Shown here in pieces: positions 8,112-15,116 of a DNA stretch of 21,130 nucleotides (positions are counted from its first letter, which is position 1; every line of letters starts with the position of its first letter). Source of the DNA: Flavobacteriales bacterium (GTDB lineage Bacteria; Bacteroidota; Bacteroidia; Flavobacteriales_F; PHOS-HE28); the NCBI GenBank assembly GCA_025455765.1, contig JALOLX010000043.1, positions 1-21,130 on the forward strand, in the 5' to 3' direction. The notes beneath the pieces are model-generated. The model saw only the letters and a list, made by a program, of their open reading frames with translations. It was not told where the DNA came from and did not search any database. Both the position numbers and the translations under genes were made by a program.

Positions 8112-8803
8112 TGGAACAGCACACCGAACAGCACCAGCGCATCGTCAGCACCTTGTTGGGCAAGTCCTGCATGAAGCAGGATGTCCACCATCGCACCATT
8201 GCGTTCTACAAGGAACTGAAGGAGGAATTGGAGCAACTGGTCGCCCGGTTGAGCGAGGCCACACAGGGCAAGGACGAGCGCCTGGCGATGCATTACCGGG
8301 ATCGGGGTGAGTTCGGCTGTGAGGCACGCATCGCGGGGGATATGATCATCTTCCACATGCACACCAACGTGTTCCGCTTGGACCAGGGGCACAGCCTGTG
8401 GCGCACCAGTTACCTGGAGGACGATGAGACGCGTGGCTATTTCGGTGTGATCAACGTGTTCAACTTCCTGAACGACTCGTTCAAGTACAACCGGGAGCGC
8501 GACATGGGTTATCTGGTGGCGCGCATCTTCCTCAACCGGGAAGGTCACTTCTTCGTGCAGGGCAAGAAGCAGCTCGGCTTCCTGTACAACGACCTGGTGA
8601 ACGCCGTGATGGACCGTGCACAGTTGCGGTCGATCTTGGAAAGCGTGGCGCTGCACGTCCTTGAGTTCGATCTGCTGGCCCCCCCATACGACCAGGTGAA
8701 CCAGGTGACGGTGAGCGAGATGAACGAGCTGAGGTCGGCCCCGGTGAGCACGGGTAAGCGCCTGGGGTTCCGCTTCCAATCTGATGACGATGTACAGGGC
8801 TGA
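8111..8803 (+). CDS. conserved protein of unknown function, 230 residues
   Basis: The ATG at 8111 shares one base with the proS stop (TGATG), so translation is probably coupled to proS. No signal peptide or membrane segment is visible, so it should be cytoplasmic. The N-terminal 60 residues are helical and charged (YKELKEELEQLVARLSEA at 33-50). The centre has the most distinctive sequence: MIIFHMHTNVFRL at 78-90, HSLWRTSYLEDD at 94-105, YFGVINVFNFLNDSFKYNR at 110-128 and GYLVARIFLN at 133-142, followed by GHFFVQGKKQLGFLYND at 145-161. I recall similar proteins in other Bacteroidota, annotated only as hypothetical, and can assign no function. The FxVQGKxQ and KYNR stretches would be good family markers. 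Confidence 0.85.
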   Translation: MEQHTEQHQRIVSTLLGKSCMKQDVHHRTIAFYKELKEELEQLVARLSEATQGKDERLAMHYRDRGEFGCEARIAGDMIIFHMHTNVFRLDQGHSLWRTSYLEDDETRGYFGVINVFNFLNDSFKYNRERDMGYLVARIFLNREGHFFVQGKKQLGFLYNDLVNAVMDRAQLRSILESVALHVLEFDLLAPPYDQVNQVTVSEMNELRSAPVSTGKRLGFRFQSDDDVQG

Positions 8804-8821
8804 GGAAGATCCTGCCGGGTA

Positions 8822-8854
8822 TTTGCACAGATCCGAACAAGGTGCTTACATTTG
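8822..8854 (+). promoter_or_regulatory. Bacteroidota-type promoter of tRNA-Glu
   Basis: TTTG at 8822-8825 and TACATTTG at 8847-8854 match the -33 TTTG and -7 TAnnTTTG consensus elements of Bacteroidota primary sigma promoters, with 21 bases between them. Transcription would begin near 8859-8861, about 35 bases before the mature tRNA. It is the best complete promoter in the window. Confidence 0.75.
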
Positions 8855-8894
8855 CGCTCCCTAAGCAGGGACCCTGGTCCTCCAGGTGTGTAAT

Positions 8895-8966
8895 GGCCCG
8901 TTCGTCTAGGGGTTAGGACGCGTCCCTTTCACGGATGAAACAGGGGTTCGATTCCCCTACGGGCTA
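8895..8966 (+). tRNA. tRNA-Glu, anticodon TTC
   Basis: A cloverleaf folds fully: acceptor 8895-8901 with 8959-8965 (GGCCCGT/ACGGGCT, first pair a G-U wobble), D stem 8904-8907 with 8916-8919, anticodon stem 8921-8925 with 8933-8937, loop CTTTCAC with anticodon TTC at 8928-8930, T stem AGGGG/CCCCT around TTCGATT, and discriminator A8966. The 3' CCA is not encoded (next bases CAAG), so it must be added by nucleotidyltransferase. A consensus promoter lies upstream and a hairpin follows within 5 bases. Confidence 0.96.
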
Positions 8967-8969
8967 CAA

Positions 8970-9003
8970 GCAAGGCCCCGGCGACAGCCGGGGCCTTGTT
9001 GCT
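8970..9003 (+). terminator. hairpin 1 of the array, probable tRNA-Glu terminator
   Basis: An 11-bp perfect stem, AAGGCCCCGGC (8972-8982) with GCCGGGGCCTT (8987-8997), loop GACA, extendable by three pairs, then TGTTGCTTG. The T tract is weak, but the stem is very stable and begins six bases after the tRNA discriminator. Confidence 0.75.
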
Positions 9004-9075
9004 TGCAGCCCTTCGGGGAACAGTGCCGTTCGGATCCTCGTTCGGATCCATCCGTCACTTCCTACGGGCTACAAC

Positions 9076-9104
9076 AGAAAACCCGCGCACAGCGCGGGTT
9101 TTCT
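9076..9104 (+). terminator. hairpin 2 of the array, canonical intrinsic terminator
   Basis: A perfect 13-bp stem AGAAAACCCGCGC / GCGCGGGTTTTCT with a 3-base ACA loop, GC-rich at the top and A/T at the base, followed by CGTTTCC. It has the most classical terminator shape of the three. Its stem is unrelated in sequence to hairpins 1 and 3, although the flanking unit is homologous. Confidence 0.75.
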
Positions 9105-9180
9105 CGTTTCCGTCCTTCGGGGAACAGTGCCGTACGGCTCCTCGTTCGGATCCGTCCGTCACTTCCTACGGGCTACAAGC

Positions 9181-9206
9181 AAGGCCTCGGCGACTGCCGG
9201 GGTCTT
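9181..9206 (+). terminator. hairpin 3 of the array
   Basis: Stem AAGGCCTCGGC (9181-9191) with GCCGGGGTCTT (9196-9206), loop GACT. It matches hairpin 1 apart from single-base changes that turn two Watson-Crick pairs into G-T (G-U in RNA) pairs, so all 11 positions can still pair. Confidence 0.65.
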
Positions 9207-9261
9207 GTTGCTTGCAGACCTTCGGGGGACAGTGCCGTTCGGCTCCGTCCATCACCTCCTC

Positions 9262-9452
9262 CGACAGATCGCCTGCACGCTCGTTGGGTATTGGTGTTCC
9301 TGCCTTCTTTGGAACAGTGGAGCAGTGGCCCTCCAGCGGCTCCACCGTCGTTCGCCGGATCGGACCTTGGCGCTGGGGGTGGCAAGGGAGGGGCTTGGTC
9401 GAAAGCGTGCTACAGGGGCGCGGGCACCGGAACCTAAGCGTGGGGTCGCACG
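9262..9452 (+). other. intergenic stretch without recognisable gene
   Basis: Lies between the decayed third array unit and the candidate promoter of the polysaccharide genes. Several frames stay open here through GC content, but none has a credible start, composition or motif. I see no tRNA, further tail copy or clear terminator. Confidence 0.6.
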
Positions 9453-9460
9453 TATCTTTG
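9453..9460 (+). promoter_or_regulatory. candidate -7 element of the exopolysaccharide operon
   Basis: TATCTTTG is an exact TAnnTTTG match, 76 bases before the first start codon of the wza-like gene. No TTTG was found at the expected -33 distance, so an activator may be needed or the match may be chance. Confidence 0.45.
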
Positions 9461-9468
9461 GCCCTTGT

Positions 9469-9502
9469 GCCCAGTTGAACGGAGCGTTCAGTTCCGCTGG
9501 GC
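9469..9502 (+). promoter_or_regulatory. nested stem-loop in the 5' leader of the exopolysaccharide operon
   Basis: GCCCAG (9469-9474) pairs with CTGGGC (9497-9502), extendable by two wobble pairs, and inside it TGAAC (9476-9480) pairs with GTTCA (9486-9490). The structure would lie just downstream of a start site set by the TATCTTTG element and 35 bases before the wza-like ATG. Without a T tract it is not an obvious terminator; it may affect RNA stability or attenuation. Confidence 0.4.
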
Positions 9503-9536
9503 GTTATGCGGTACGAACCGAAGAATTGCCAAGCGA

Positions 9537-10322
9537 ATGATGAAGCACATGCGGTCATTGGTCCTCCTGTCCATAGCGATGCTGCTTTTGGTGGGGTGTG
9601 TGGGCAGGCGCAACATCAATTACCTGGAAGATCCCGGGTTGAGCGAAGGTGCGAGCAAGCTGTTCGAGAACCGCAAGTTCGAATACCGGGTGCAGGTGAA
9701 CGACGTGCTGTCGATCCGGGTGTTGGGCCTCGACGAACAGACCCACCGCTATTTCAACGTGGAGTCGCAGAACGCCATGATGGGGATGAGCGATGCCGCA
9801 CTGTACGTGAACGGCTTCTCGGTGGACCGCAATGGCCATGTGCAGTTGCCCACCATCGGCAAGGTGAAGGTGCAGGGGCTCACCGTGGGCGAGGCCCAGG
9901 AGCTGATGCAGAAGAAGATCAACGAGTACTTCACCAATGCCACGGTCATCCTCAAGCTGGTGAGCTTCCGGGTGAGCGTGCTGGGCGATGTGCAGCGTCC
10001 GGGCTCCTACTTCATCTACAACAACCAGATCACCATCCTTGAAGCGTTGGCCATGGCTGGCGGACCCAATGAGTTCGCAGACAAATCGCTGGTGCAGGTG
10101 ATGCGCCAGACCGATCGCGGGGTGCAGGCCGTTTATGTGGACATGTCCAGTTCCAGTGTCCTAAGCTCCGAGTACTACTACCTGTTGCCGAACGATGTGG
10201 TCTATGTACCCACACTGCGCGCCCGTGCCGGACGGCTCAACCTGGACATGTTGACCATCCTGCTCTCGGCCCTCAGCACAGCGGCCATCGTCTACACGGT
10301 GATCCAGAGCACACAGAACTGA
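9537..10322 (+). CDS. Wza-like polysaccharide export lipoprotein
   Basis: Outer-membrane polysaccharide export protein that would form the exit channel for the polymer. 261 residues from the ATG at 9537; ATGs at 9540 and 9549 are equally possible. The lipoprotein signal peptide ends in LLLVGC with Cys21 lipidated. The polysaccharide export domain runs about 48-143, starting YRVQVNDVLSIRVLG and including GHVQLPTIGKVKVQGLTVGEA at 100-120. One SLBB domain follows (VLGDVQRPGSYFI at 148-160, LEALAMAGGPNEFA at 168-181, PNDVVYVP at 218-225). A hydrophobic helix at about 236-255 near the C-terminus may be the membrane-spanning helix, as in E. coli Wza. This is the short one-SLBB form known from Bacteroidota. 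The stop overlaps the next ATG (TGATG), coupling it to the Wzc-like gene. Confidence 0.92.
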   Translation: MMKHMRSLVLLSIAMLLLVGCVGRRNINYLEDPGLSEGASKLFENRKFEYRVQVNDVLSIRVLGLDEQTHRYFNVESQNAMMGMSDAALYVNGFSVDRNGHVQLPTIGKVKVQGLTVGEAQELMQKKINEYFTNATVILKLVSFRVSVLGDVQRPGSYFIYNNQITILEALAMAGGPNEFADKSLVQVMRQTDRGVQAVYVDMSSSSVLSSEYYYLLPNDVVYVPTLRARAGRLNLDMLTILLSALSTAAIVYTVIQSTQN

Positions 10323-12664
10323 TGAGCACGGCACCCCTCAACGACACCATCGACCTGCGGAGCGTCTTCCGCAAGCTGATCGCCAAGTGGTGGTTGTTCC
10401 TGATCACCACCTCCATCGCCTTGGCGCTGGCCATTGCTTACATCAAGACCACACCGAAGCAGTTCGCCGTGCAGGCTGTGCTGCTCATGAGCGAGAAGAG
10501 CCGTAACTCCTTCGGCTCATCGCAGGACGAGTTCCTCAAGGGCATGTCTTACTTGAAGAGCAGTACCGACATTGAGGACCAGATCTCCGTGCTCACCTCG
10601 CGTAGCAACATCACCAAAACGATCCAGCGCCTCGATCTGGGGATCAACTACTACGAGACGGACAACTTCCTCACGGTCGAGAAGTACGAATACCCGCCGT
10701 TCTATGTGAAGCTGGACACCCTTGCGCTGCAGGTGACGGACATCCCCATCAGGGTGTCGGTGGACCGCGCGGCGGGGACATACCGGGTGCGTGCCAAGAG
10801 CAAGAACGTACAGATCTACAACGTGCAGAAGCAAGAGGTGATGGATGAGTTCATCCCCACGTATGAGGTGGATCAGACCGTCGCTGTAGGACAGCCCTTC
10901 GTGGCGAAGAACCTTGGTTTTACGATCGAATTCCCAGAGGACCGCGACTATACCGGGAAGGAGCACTTCTTCGTCATCCGCAACCTCGAAGGCTTGGTGA
11001 ACGAGTACCGCGGCAAGGTGATGGCCGAACCCCTGAGCGAGAAGAGCAACATCGTGGTGCTGCACAGCAAGGGCGAGGTGGTGCAGAAGGAGCGCCGCTT
11101 CCTCAACAAGCTGATGGAGACCTACATCGAAGGTGAGCTCTACAAGCAACAGCAAAAAGGTCGTGCTACCATCAGCTTCATCGATGAGCAGATCGGAACG
11201 GTGGCCGATTCGCTGAAGCAGGCGGAGAGCTCCATCGAAGGGTTCCGCGGCAGCAGCGGTGGCATGATGAGCGCCACGGGTACCTCGGACCAGCTCTTTG
11301 CTGAGCGCAGCAAATTGGAGGATGAGCGGTCCATCCTGATGCGCCGTCGCAGTTACTGTCAGTCGGTATTGGAGAAGATCCGCAGTGCGTCGGACCTGCG
11401 CAACGTGCCTGCACCGTCGTCATCGGGCATCGATGACCCGGTACTGAACAACCTCGTATTGGATGTGATCAAGCTGAGCGCCGACCTGGCCGCGCTGAAC
11501 CTCACCACGGTGAAGAGCAACCCCACCGTGATCGCCATGGAGCGCAAGTTGAAGAACCTGACCAGCTCCCTGGCGCAGACCGCAGAAAGCCTTGTGCAAC
11601 AAGCGGACATCAGCATTGCCGATGTCAACCGCCGCCTGGGCCGCATTGGCTATGAGTTCAATCAGTTGCCGGAGAACGAGCGCATGCTGGGCAACATCGA
11701 GCGTAAGTTCAAGCTGAGCGAGAGCCTCTACAACTACCTGATGGAGAAGCGCGCCGAAGCAGGCATCGCCATCGCATCGGACCAGATCGACAAGGTGGTG
11801 GTGGATGAAGCGCGCCAGCAGGGCTTGGGTCCGGTGGCGCCAGACAAGAAGGTGGTGCTGGGTGGAGCGTTGGCGTTGGGCCTCTTGTTGCCCATGGGCA
11901 TCGTGATCCTCCGCGACTTCTTCAACGATCGCATCGCTGATGCGGATGAACTCAAGCGATCGAGCCCTGTGCCGCTGTTGGCGTTGATCCCCACGAGCAA
12001 GCGCAAGCGGGTGCTGCCCGACGAGCCGAAGTCCATGCTGGCCGAGGCCTTCCGCACGGCGCGCATCAACCTGCAATACCTCAATGTGGGCACGCAGCGC
12101 CAGGTGATCGGCTTCACCTCATCGAGCAGCGGTGAGGGCAAGACCTTCTGCGCCGTGAACATGTCCACCATCATGGCCTTGAGCGGCAAGCGCACCCTGT
12201 TGATCGATGCGGACATGCGCCGGCCGCGGGTGGCGGAAATGCTTGAGATGCAGGATGGACCTGGACTCTCCACCTACCTGATCGGCGAAGCGGAGGTGGG
12301 CGCGCTCATCCGGCCCACCAACATTACAGGGCTGGAGGTGATCACCGCCGGGCCCATACCGCCCAATCCCTTGGAACTGGTGGAGCAGGAGCGGTTCGCG
12401 GAACTCTTCAAGCAGCTGCGCGGCCGTTATGATCAGATCATCGTGGACGCGTCGCCCATGGGCTTGGTGAGCGAGTATGTGATCCTCATGCGCCACGTGG
12501 ACGTCACCTTGTACGTGGTTCGCCAGGGCGTCACGCGCCGAGGAGCCCTGCGCCTCATCGGCGAGATGTATCAGGAGAAGAAGATCGCCAATGTCGATCT
12601 GCTCCTCAACGACGTGAAGCCCGGCCAGGGCTACGGCGAGGGCTACGGTTACTACACCAAGTAA
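10322..12664 (+). CDS. Wzc-like polysaccharide co-polymerase with BY-kinase domain
   Basis: Inner-membrane chain-length regulator fused to a tyrosine autokinase that cycles phosphorylation to drive polymer synthesis and export. 780 residues. Wzz-type N-terminus with first membrane helix at about 23-41 (WWLFLITTSIALALAIAY), a long periplasmic region with coiled-coil and GNVR-like segments near 270-490, and a second membrane helix near 510-530 (VVLGGALALGLLLPMGIVIL). The cytoplasmic kinase has Walker A SSSGEGKT at 601-608 (Lys607), Walker A' LLIDADMRRPR with Asp629 and Asp631, and Walker B IIVDASP with Asp709. The C-terminal tail GYGEGYGYYTK carries four Tyr, a short version of the autophosphorylated cluster. 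It overlaps the wza-like gene by one base and precedes the flippase by 7 bases. Confidence 0.94.
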   Translation: MSTAPLNDTIDLRSVFRKLIAKWWLFLITTSIALALAIAYIKTTPKQFAVQAVLLMSEKSRNSFGSSQDEFLKGMSYLKSSTDIEDQISVLTSRSNITKTIQRLDLGINYYETDNFLTVEKYEYPPFYVKLDTLALQVTDIPIRVSVDRAAGTYRVRAKSKNVQIYNVQKQEVMDEFIPTYEVDQTVAVGQPFVAKNLGFTIEFPEDRDYTGKEHFFVIRNLEGLVNEYRGKVMAEPLSEKSNIVVLHSKGEVVQKERRFLNKLMETYIEGELYKQQQKGRATISFIDEQIGTVADSLKQAESSIEGFRGSSGGMMSATGTSDQLFAERSKLEDERSILMRRRSYCQSVLEKIRSASDLRNVPAPSSSGIDDPVLNNLVLDVIKLSADLAALNLTTVKSNPTVIAMERKLKNLTSSLAQTAESLVQQADISIADVNRRLGRIGYEFNQLPENERMLGNIERKFKLSESLYNYLMEKRAEAGIAIASDQIDKVVVDEARQQGLGPVAPDKKVVLGGALALGLLLPMGIVILRDFFNDRIADADELKRSSPVPLLALIPTSKRKRVLPDEPKSMLAEAFRTARINLQYLNVGTQRQVIGFTSSSSGEGKTFCAVNMSTIMALSGKRTLLIDADMRRPRVAEMLEMQDGPGLSTYLIGEAEVGALIRPTNITGLEVITAGPIPPNPLELVEQERFAELFKQLRGRYDQIIVDASPMGLVSEYVILMRHVDVTLYVVRQGVTRRGALRLIGEMYQEKKIANVDLLLNDVKPGQGYGEGYGYYTK

Positions 12665-12671
12665 GGGCGGC

Positions 12672-13991
12672 ATGATCCGTTCGGAGGGCTTCCGCCGGTA
12701 CTTCACCAACACCTCGTGGCTCTTCGTGGAGCGCGTGGTGCGCCTGGTGGTGGTGCTGGGAACCGGCATCCTCGTAGCGCGGTACCTGGGCCCGAGCCTG
12801 TTCGGCAAGCTCAACTACGCCACCGGCTTCGTCGGCATCTTCTTCGCTCTCACCACCATGGGGCTGGACGAGATCGTGGTGCGCGAGCTGGTCCGTGATC
12901 CGCAGCGCCGCAATGCATTGCTGGGCACCTCGGTGGTCATCCGCATGATCGGTGCGCTCATCCTCATCACCATTGTAGCCGTATCGGCCTGGGCGAAGGA
13001 GATGGAGGGGTTGACGGCGATGCTCGTGCTCATCATCGCGGGGGCTGAAGTGCTCAAGCCCTTCACCGTGGTGGACTGGCACTTCATGTCGGAAGTGCGC
13101 TCGCGGCCTTCGGTGATGGTGCAGATGTCCCAGGTGTTCATCAGTGCCCTGGTGAAGGTGGCGTTGGTCTACTGGCAGGCACCGTTGATCTGGTTCGCCT
13201 GGGTGTACGTGTTGGAGAACGCTGCGATGTCCATCGGCTATTTGATCGCCTACCGCAATGATGGGCACCAGTTGCGGGCCTGGCGCTACGACAAGGGCGA
13301 GGCGGCCTTTCTGCTGAAGGAATCGTGGCCGTTGGTCATCTTCGGTATGGCGCTCTACGTGCAGGCCAAGATCGACCAGGTGATGCTGGGCGACATGCTG
13401 CGGCCCATCTTGGGCGAGGACGCATCGGACGCGGAAGTGGGCCAATACTCCAACGCATTGAAGATGATCGAGGCGTTGGGCTTTCTGCCGGTGATCGTGC
13501 AGAAGTCGCTGGCGCCGGCCATCACGCGGGCCAAGGCAGAGAGCCGCGAGAAGTACGAGGACCGCCTGATCAACCAGTATCGGCTCATGTTCCTGATGTT
13601 CCTCATCACAGCGGTTCCCTTGTTCTTTCTGGCCGAACCCTTGATGGTGCTGTTGTTCGGTGAGGAGTTCAGGCCATCGGGCATCCTGCTTTCGCTCTTC
13701 GCCATCCGCCTGTTCTTCACCAACATGGGCGTGGGAAAGTCCAGCTTCATCACCAATGAGAGCCTCTTCAAGTATTCATTGCTGACGGGCGTGGTGGGGG
13801 CTGGCACCAACATCCTGATGAACTATTTCCTCATCCCGCCGTACAAATCGGTCGGCGCGATCTGGGCCACGATCGGTTCGTTCACCATCAGCATCTTCCT
13901 GATGGACCTGCTGATGAAGGAGACCCGCGCCAACTTCAAATGGATGTTCATCGCGATCGGCTCGTTCTGGAAGATCGGCAAGGCTCGTTGA
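12672..13991 (+). CDS. Wzx-type polysaccharide flippase (MOP superfamily)
   Basis: Predicted to move undecaprenyl-linked repeat units across the inner membrane. 439 residues, with about a dozen hydrophobic segments. The N-terminus is typical of the oligosaccharide flippase family: TSWLFVERVVRLVVVLGTGILVARYLGP at 15-42, then FGKLNYATGFVGIFFALTTMGLDEIVVREL. Later come GMALYVQAKIDQVMLG near 224-239, the charged loop before SNALKMIEALGFLPVIVQKSLAPA near 257-280, and FLAEPLMVLLFGEEFRPSGILL near 318-339, all matching this family. The ATG is 7 bases after the wzc stop, and the TGA is two bases before the next ATG, so it lies inside the operon. The substrate is unknown. Confidence 0.92.
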   Translation: MIRSEGFRRYFTNTSWLFVERVVRLVVVLGTGILVARYLGPSLFGKLNYATGFVGIFFALTTMGLDEIVVRELVRDPQRRNALLGTSVVIRMIGALILITIVAVSAWAKEMEGLTAMLVLIIAGAEVLKPFTVVDWHFMSEVRSRPSVMVQMSQVFISALVKVALVYWQAPLIWFAWVYVLENAAMSIGYLIAYRNDGHQLRAWRYDKGEAAFLLKESWPLVIFGMALYVQAKIDQVMLGDMLRPILGEDASDAEVGQYSNALKMIEALGFLPVIVQKSLAPAITRAKAESREKYEDRLINQYRLMFLMFLITAVPLFFLAEPLMVLLFGEEFRPSGILLSLFAIRLFFTNMGVGKSSFITNESLFKYSLLTGVVGAGTNILMNYFLIPPYKSVGAIWATIGSFTISIFLMDLLMKETRANFKWMFIAIGSFWKIGKAR

Positions 13992-13993
13992 CC

Positions 13994-15111
13994 ATGCTGA
14001 AGGACCGCCACCTTGTACCCTTGTTGCCGGAGCCCTTCGCGGAGTTCCCCTGTCCCGCATGTGGAGGCACTGACCTGCGCCTGGGCGCATCGGTATGGCC
14101 CGGTGTGCATGTGTTGCAGGAGCGTACCTGTGGCAGTTGCGGACATCAGTACCTGCAGGACCTTCCCGTTGGTTTTGCGGTGGACAACCCCATGGCCATC
14201 GGTCTGCCTGATGGTCGACTGCACAACCCCACCAACGGAGAGCCATGGATCCACGATCCCTTGGTACGCGCGTTCAAAGCGAAGCAGGACAAGGAGGTGA
14301 AGGTGGAACGGATCGTGTACAGGTCCTGCGACCGTGTCATCATCCTCAACACGCTTGACTTCCTCTACGGCCATGTGCTGCTGAAGCTCTACAACGCTCA
14401 GCATTACATCGATCAGCACCCGGACATCGGACTGATCATCATTCTGCCCCGCATGTTCCAGTGGTTGATCCCGGACGGTGTGGCGGAAGTGTGGGTGGTG
14501 GACCAGCGCCTGGGTGAGGCCCATGGTTGGTACACGGCCATCGACCGCTTTGTGCAGGAGCAACTGCCGCGGTATAGCGAGGTCTACCTGGGGCGCGGTT
14601 ATGCCCACCCGGAGTTCGCCACCATGGACATCGAGCGGTTCACCAAGGTGAAGCCGTTCGATCTGGAGCAATACCTCACCACACCGAAGCACATCACCTT
14701 CGTGGCCCGGCAGGACCGGCTGTGGTTCGCCACACCCGCCGCCAAGTTCCTGTACCGCGTGCTGAACAAGTTGGGTTTGAAGAAGAGCCTGGGCCGCTGG
14801 TACATCCATGCGCAGGACCGGCTCATCAAGCGCAGCATGGCGCGCATCTCGGCCGCGATGCCGGATGTGAGCACGGCAGCAACATGCTCCTGCCCACGGC
14901 CCACGCAGCGGGTTGCATCGAGGTGCTGCCCTATGACCGCTACGGCAACATCGTACAGGACGTGTCCGTGCGCTACCACGATCGGATGCAGCTGTTCCTG
15001 TACCGCTTCGTGGACGAATTCGCCTCCCCCCGCACCATTGCGCGTCACGCCATTTCCATGTTCACCGACTATGCGGTGTACCACCGGGACAACCGCGAGA
15101 ACATCTTTTGA
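13994..15111 (+). CDS. zinc-ribbon protein with GT61-like C-terminus, interrupted by a frameshift near 14870
   Basis: The ATG at 13994 follows the flippase stop directly. Residues 15-50 form a zinc ribbon, EPFAEFPCPACGG and RTCGSCGHQY, with Cys20, Cys23, Cys46 and Cys49. The middle reads as an alpha/beta domain (CDRVIILNTLDFLYGHVLLKLYNA, then IGLIIILPRMFQWLIP, ITFVARQDRLW). The first frame is good to PDV at residue 292 and then becomes Cys/Thr/Pro-rich nonsense running to 15352. The true continuation is in the next frame: HGSNMLLPTAHAAGCIEVLP, YRFVDEFASPRTIARHAI and HRDNRENIF, stop at 15111. One added base (for example AGC-CAC instead of AGCAC at 14870-14874) restores about 372 residues. HGSNMLLP resembles the HGAGLTN motif of GT61/DUF563 glycosyltransferases, so a sugar-transfer role is likely but unproven. 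The gene is either inactivated or hit by a one-base sequence error. Confidence 0.75.
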
Positions 15112-15116
15112 CCGTC

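Larger units (their letters stand above)
8956..9261 (+). repeat. tandem array of tRNA-Glu 3' tail + hairpin + spacer (2 full units, 1 partial)
   Basis: The 14-mer CCTACGGGCTACAA, covering the tRNA 3' end and adjoining bases, occurs at 8956, 9061 and 9165. Each copy is followed by a hairpin, then by a homologous spacer containing CTTCGGGG, ACAGTGCCGT and CGGMTCC words and, in the first two units, TCCTCGTTCGGATCC and CCGTCACTT leading into the next tail. Unit lengths are 105, 104 and about 97 bases; the third lacks about 12 bases in the spacer and decays after 9261. No complete second tRNA is present: only the last few T-arm bases and the acceptor 3' strand are repeated. Confidence 0.9.

Noticed and set aside
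8956..9261. CRISPR array
   Set aside because: The repeats are only about 14 bases at the identical core, units are about 105 bp with homologous rather than unique spacers, and no cas genes are visible.
8956..9261. Integrated mobile element with attL/attR at tRNA-Glu
   Set aside because: Repeated tRNA tails suggest it, but the segments between tails are only about 90 bp, homologous to each other, and contain no integrase. Kept only as a possible origin of the array.
8935..9540. Overlapping plus-strand ORFs in three frames across the tRNA-tail array
   Set aside because: They begin inside the tRNA or repeats. All three frames being open reflects GC-rich repeats lacking stops, and the products are Arg/Ser/Pro-rich without motifs.
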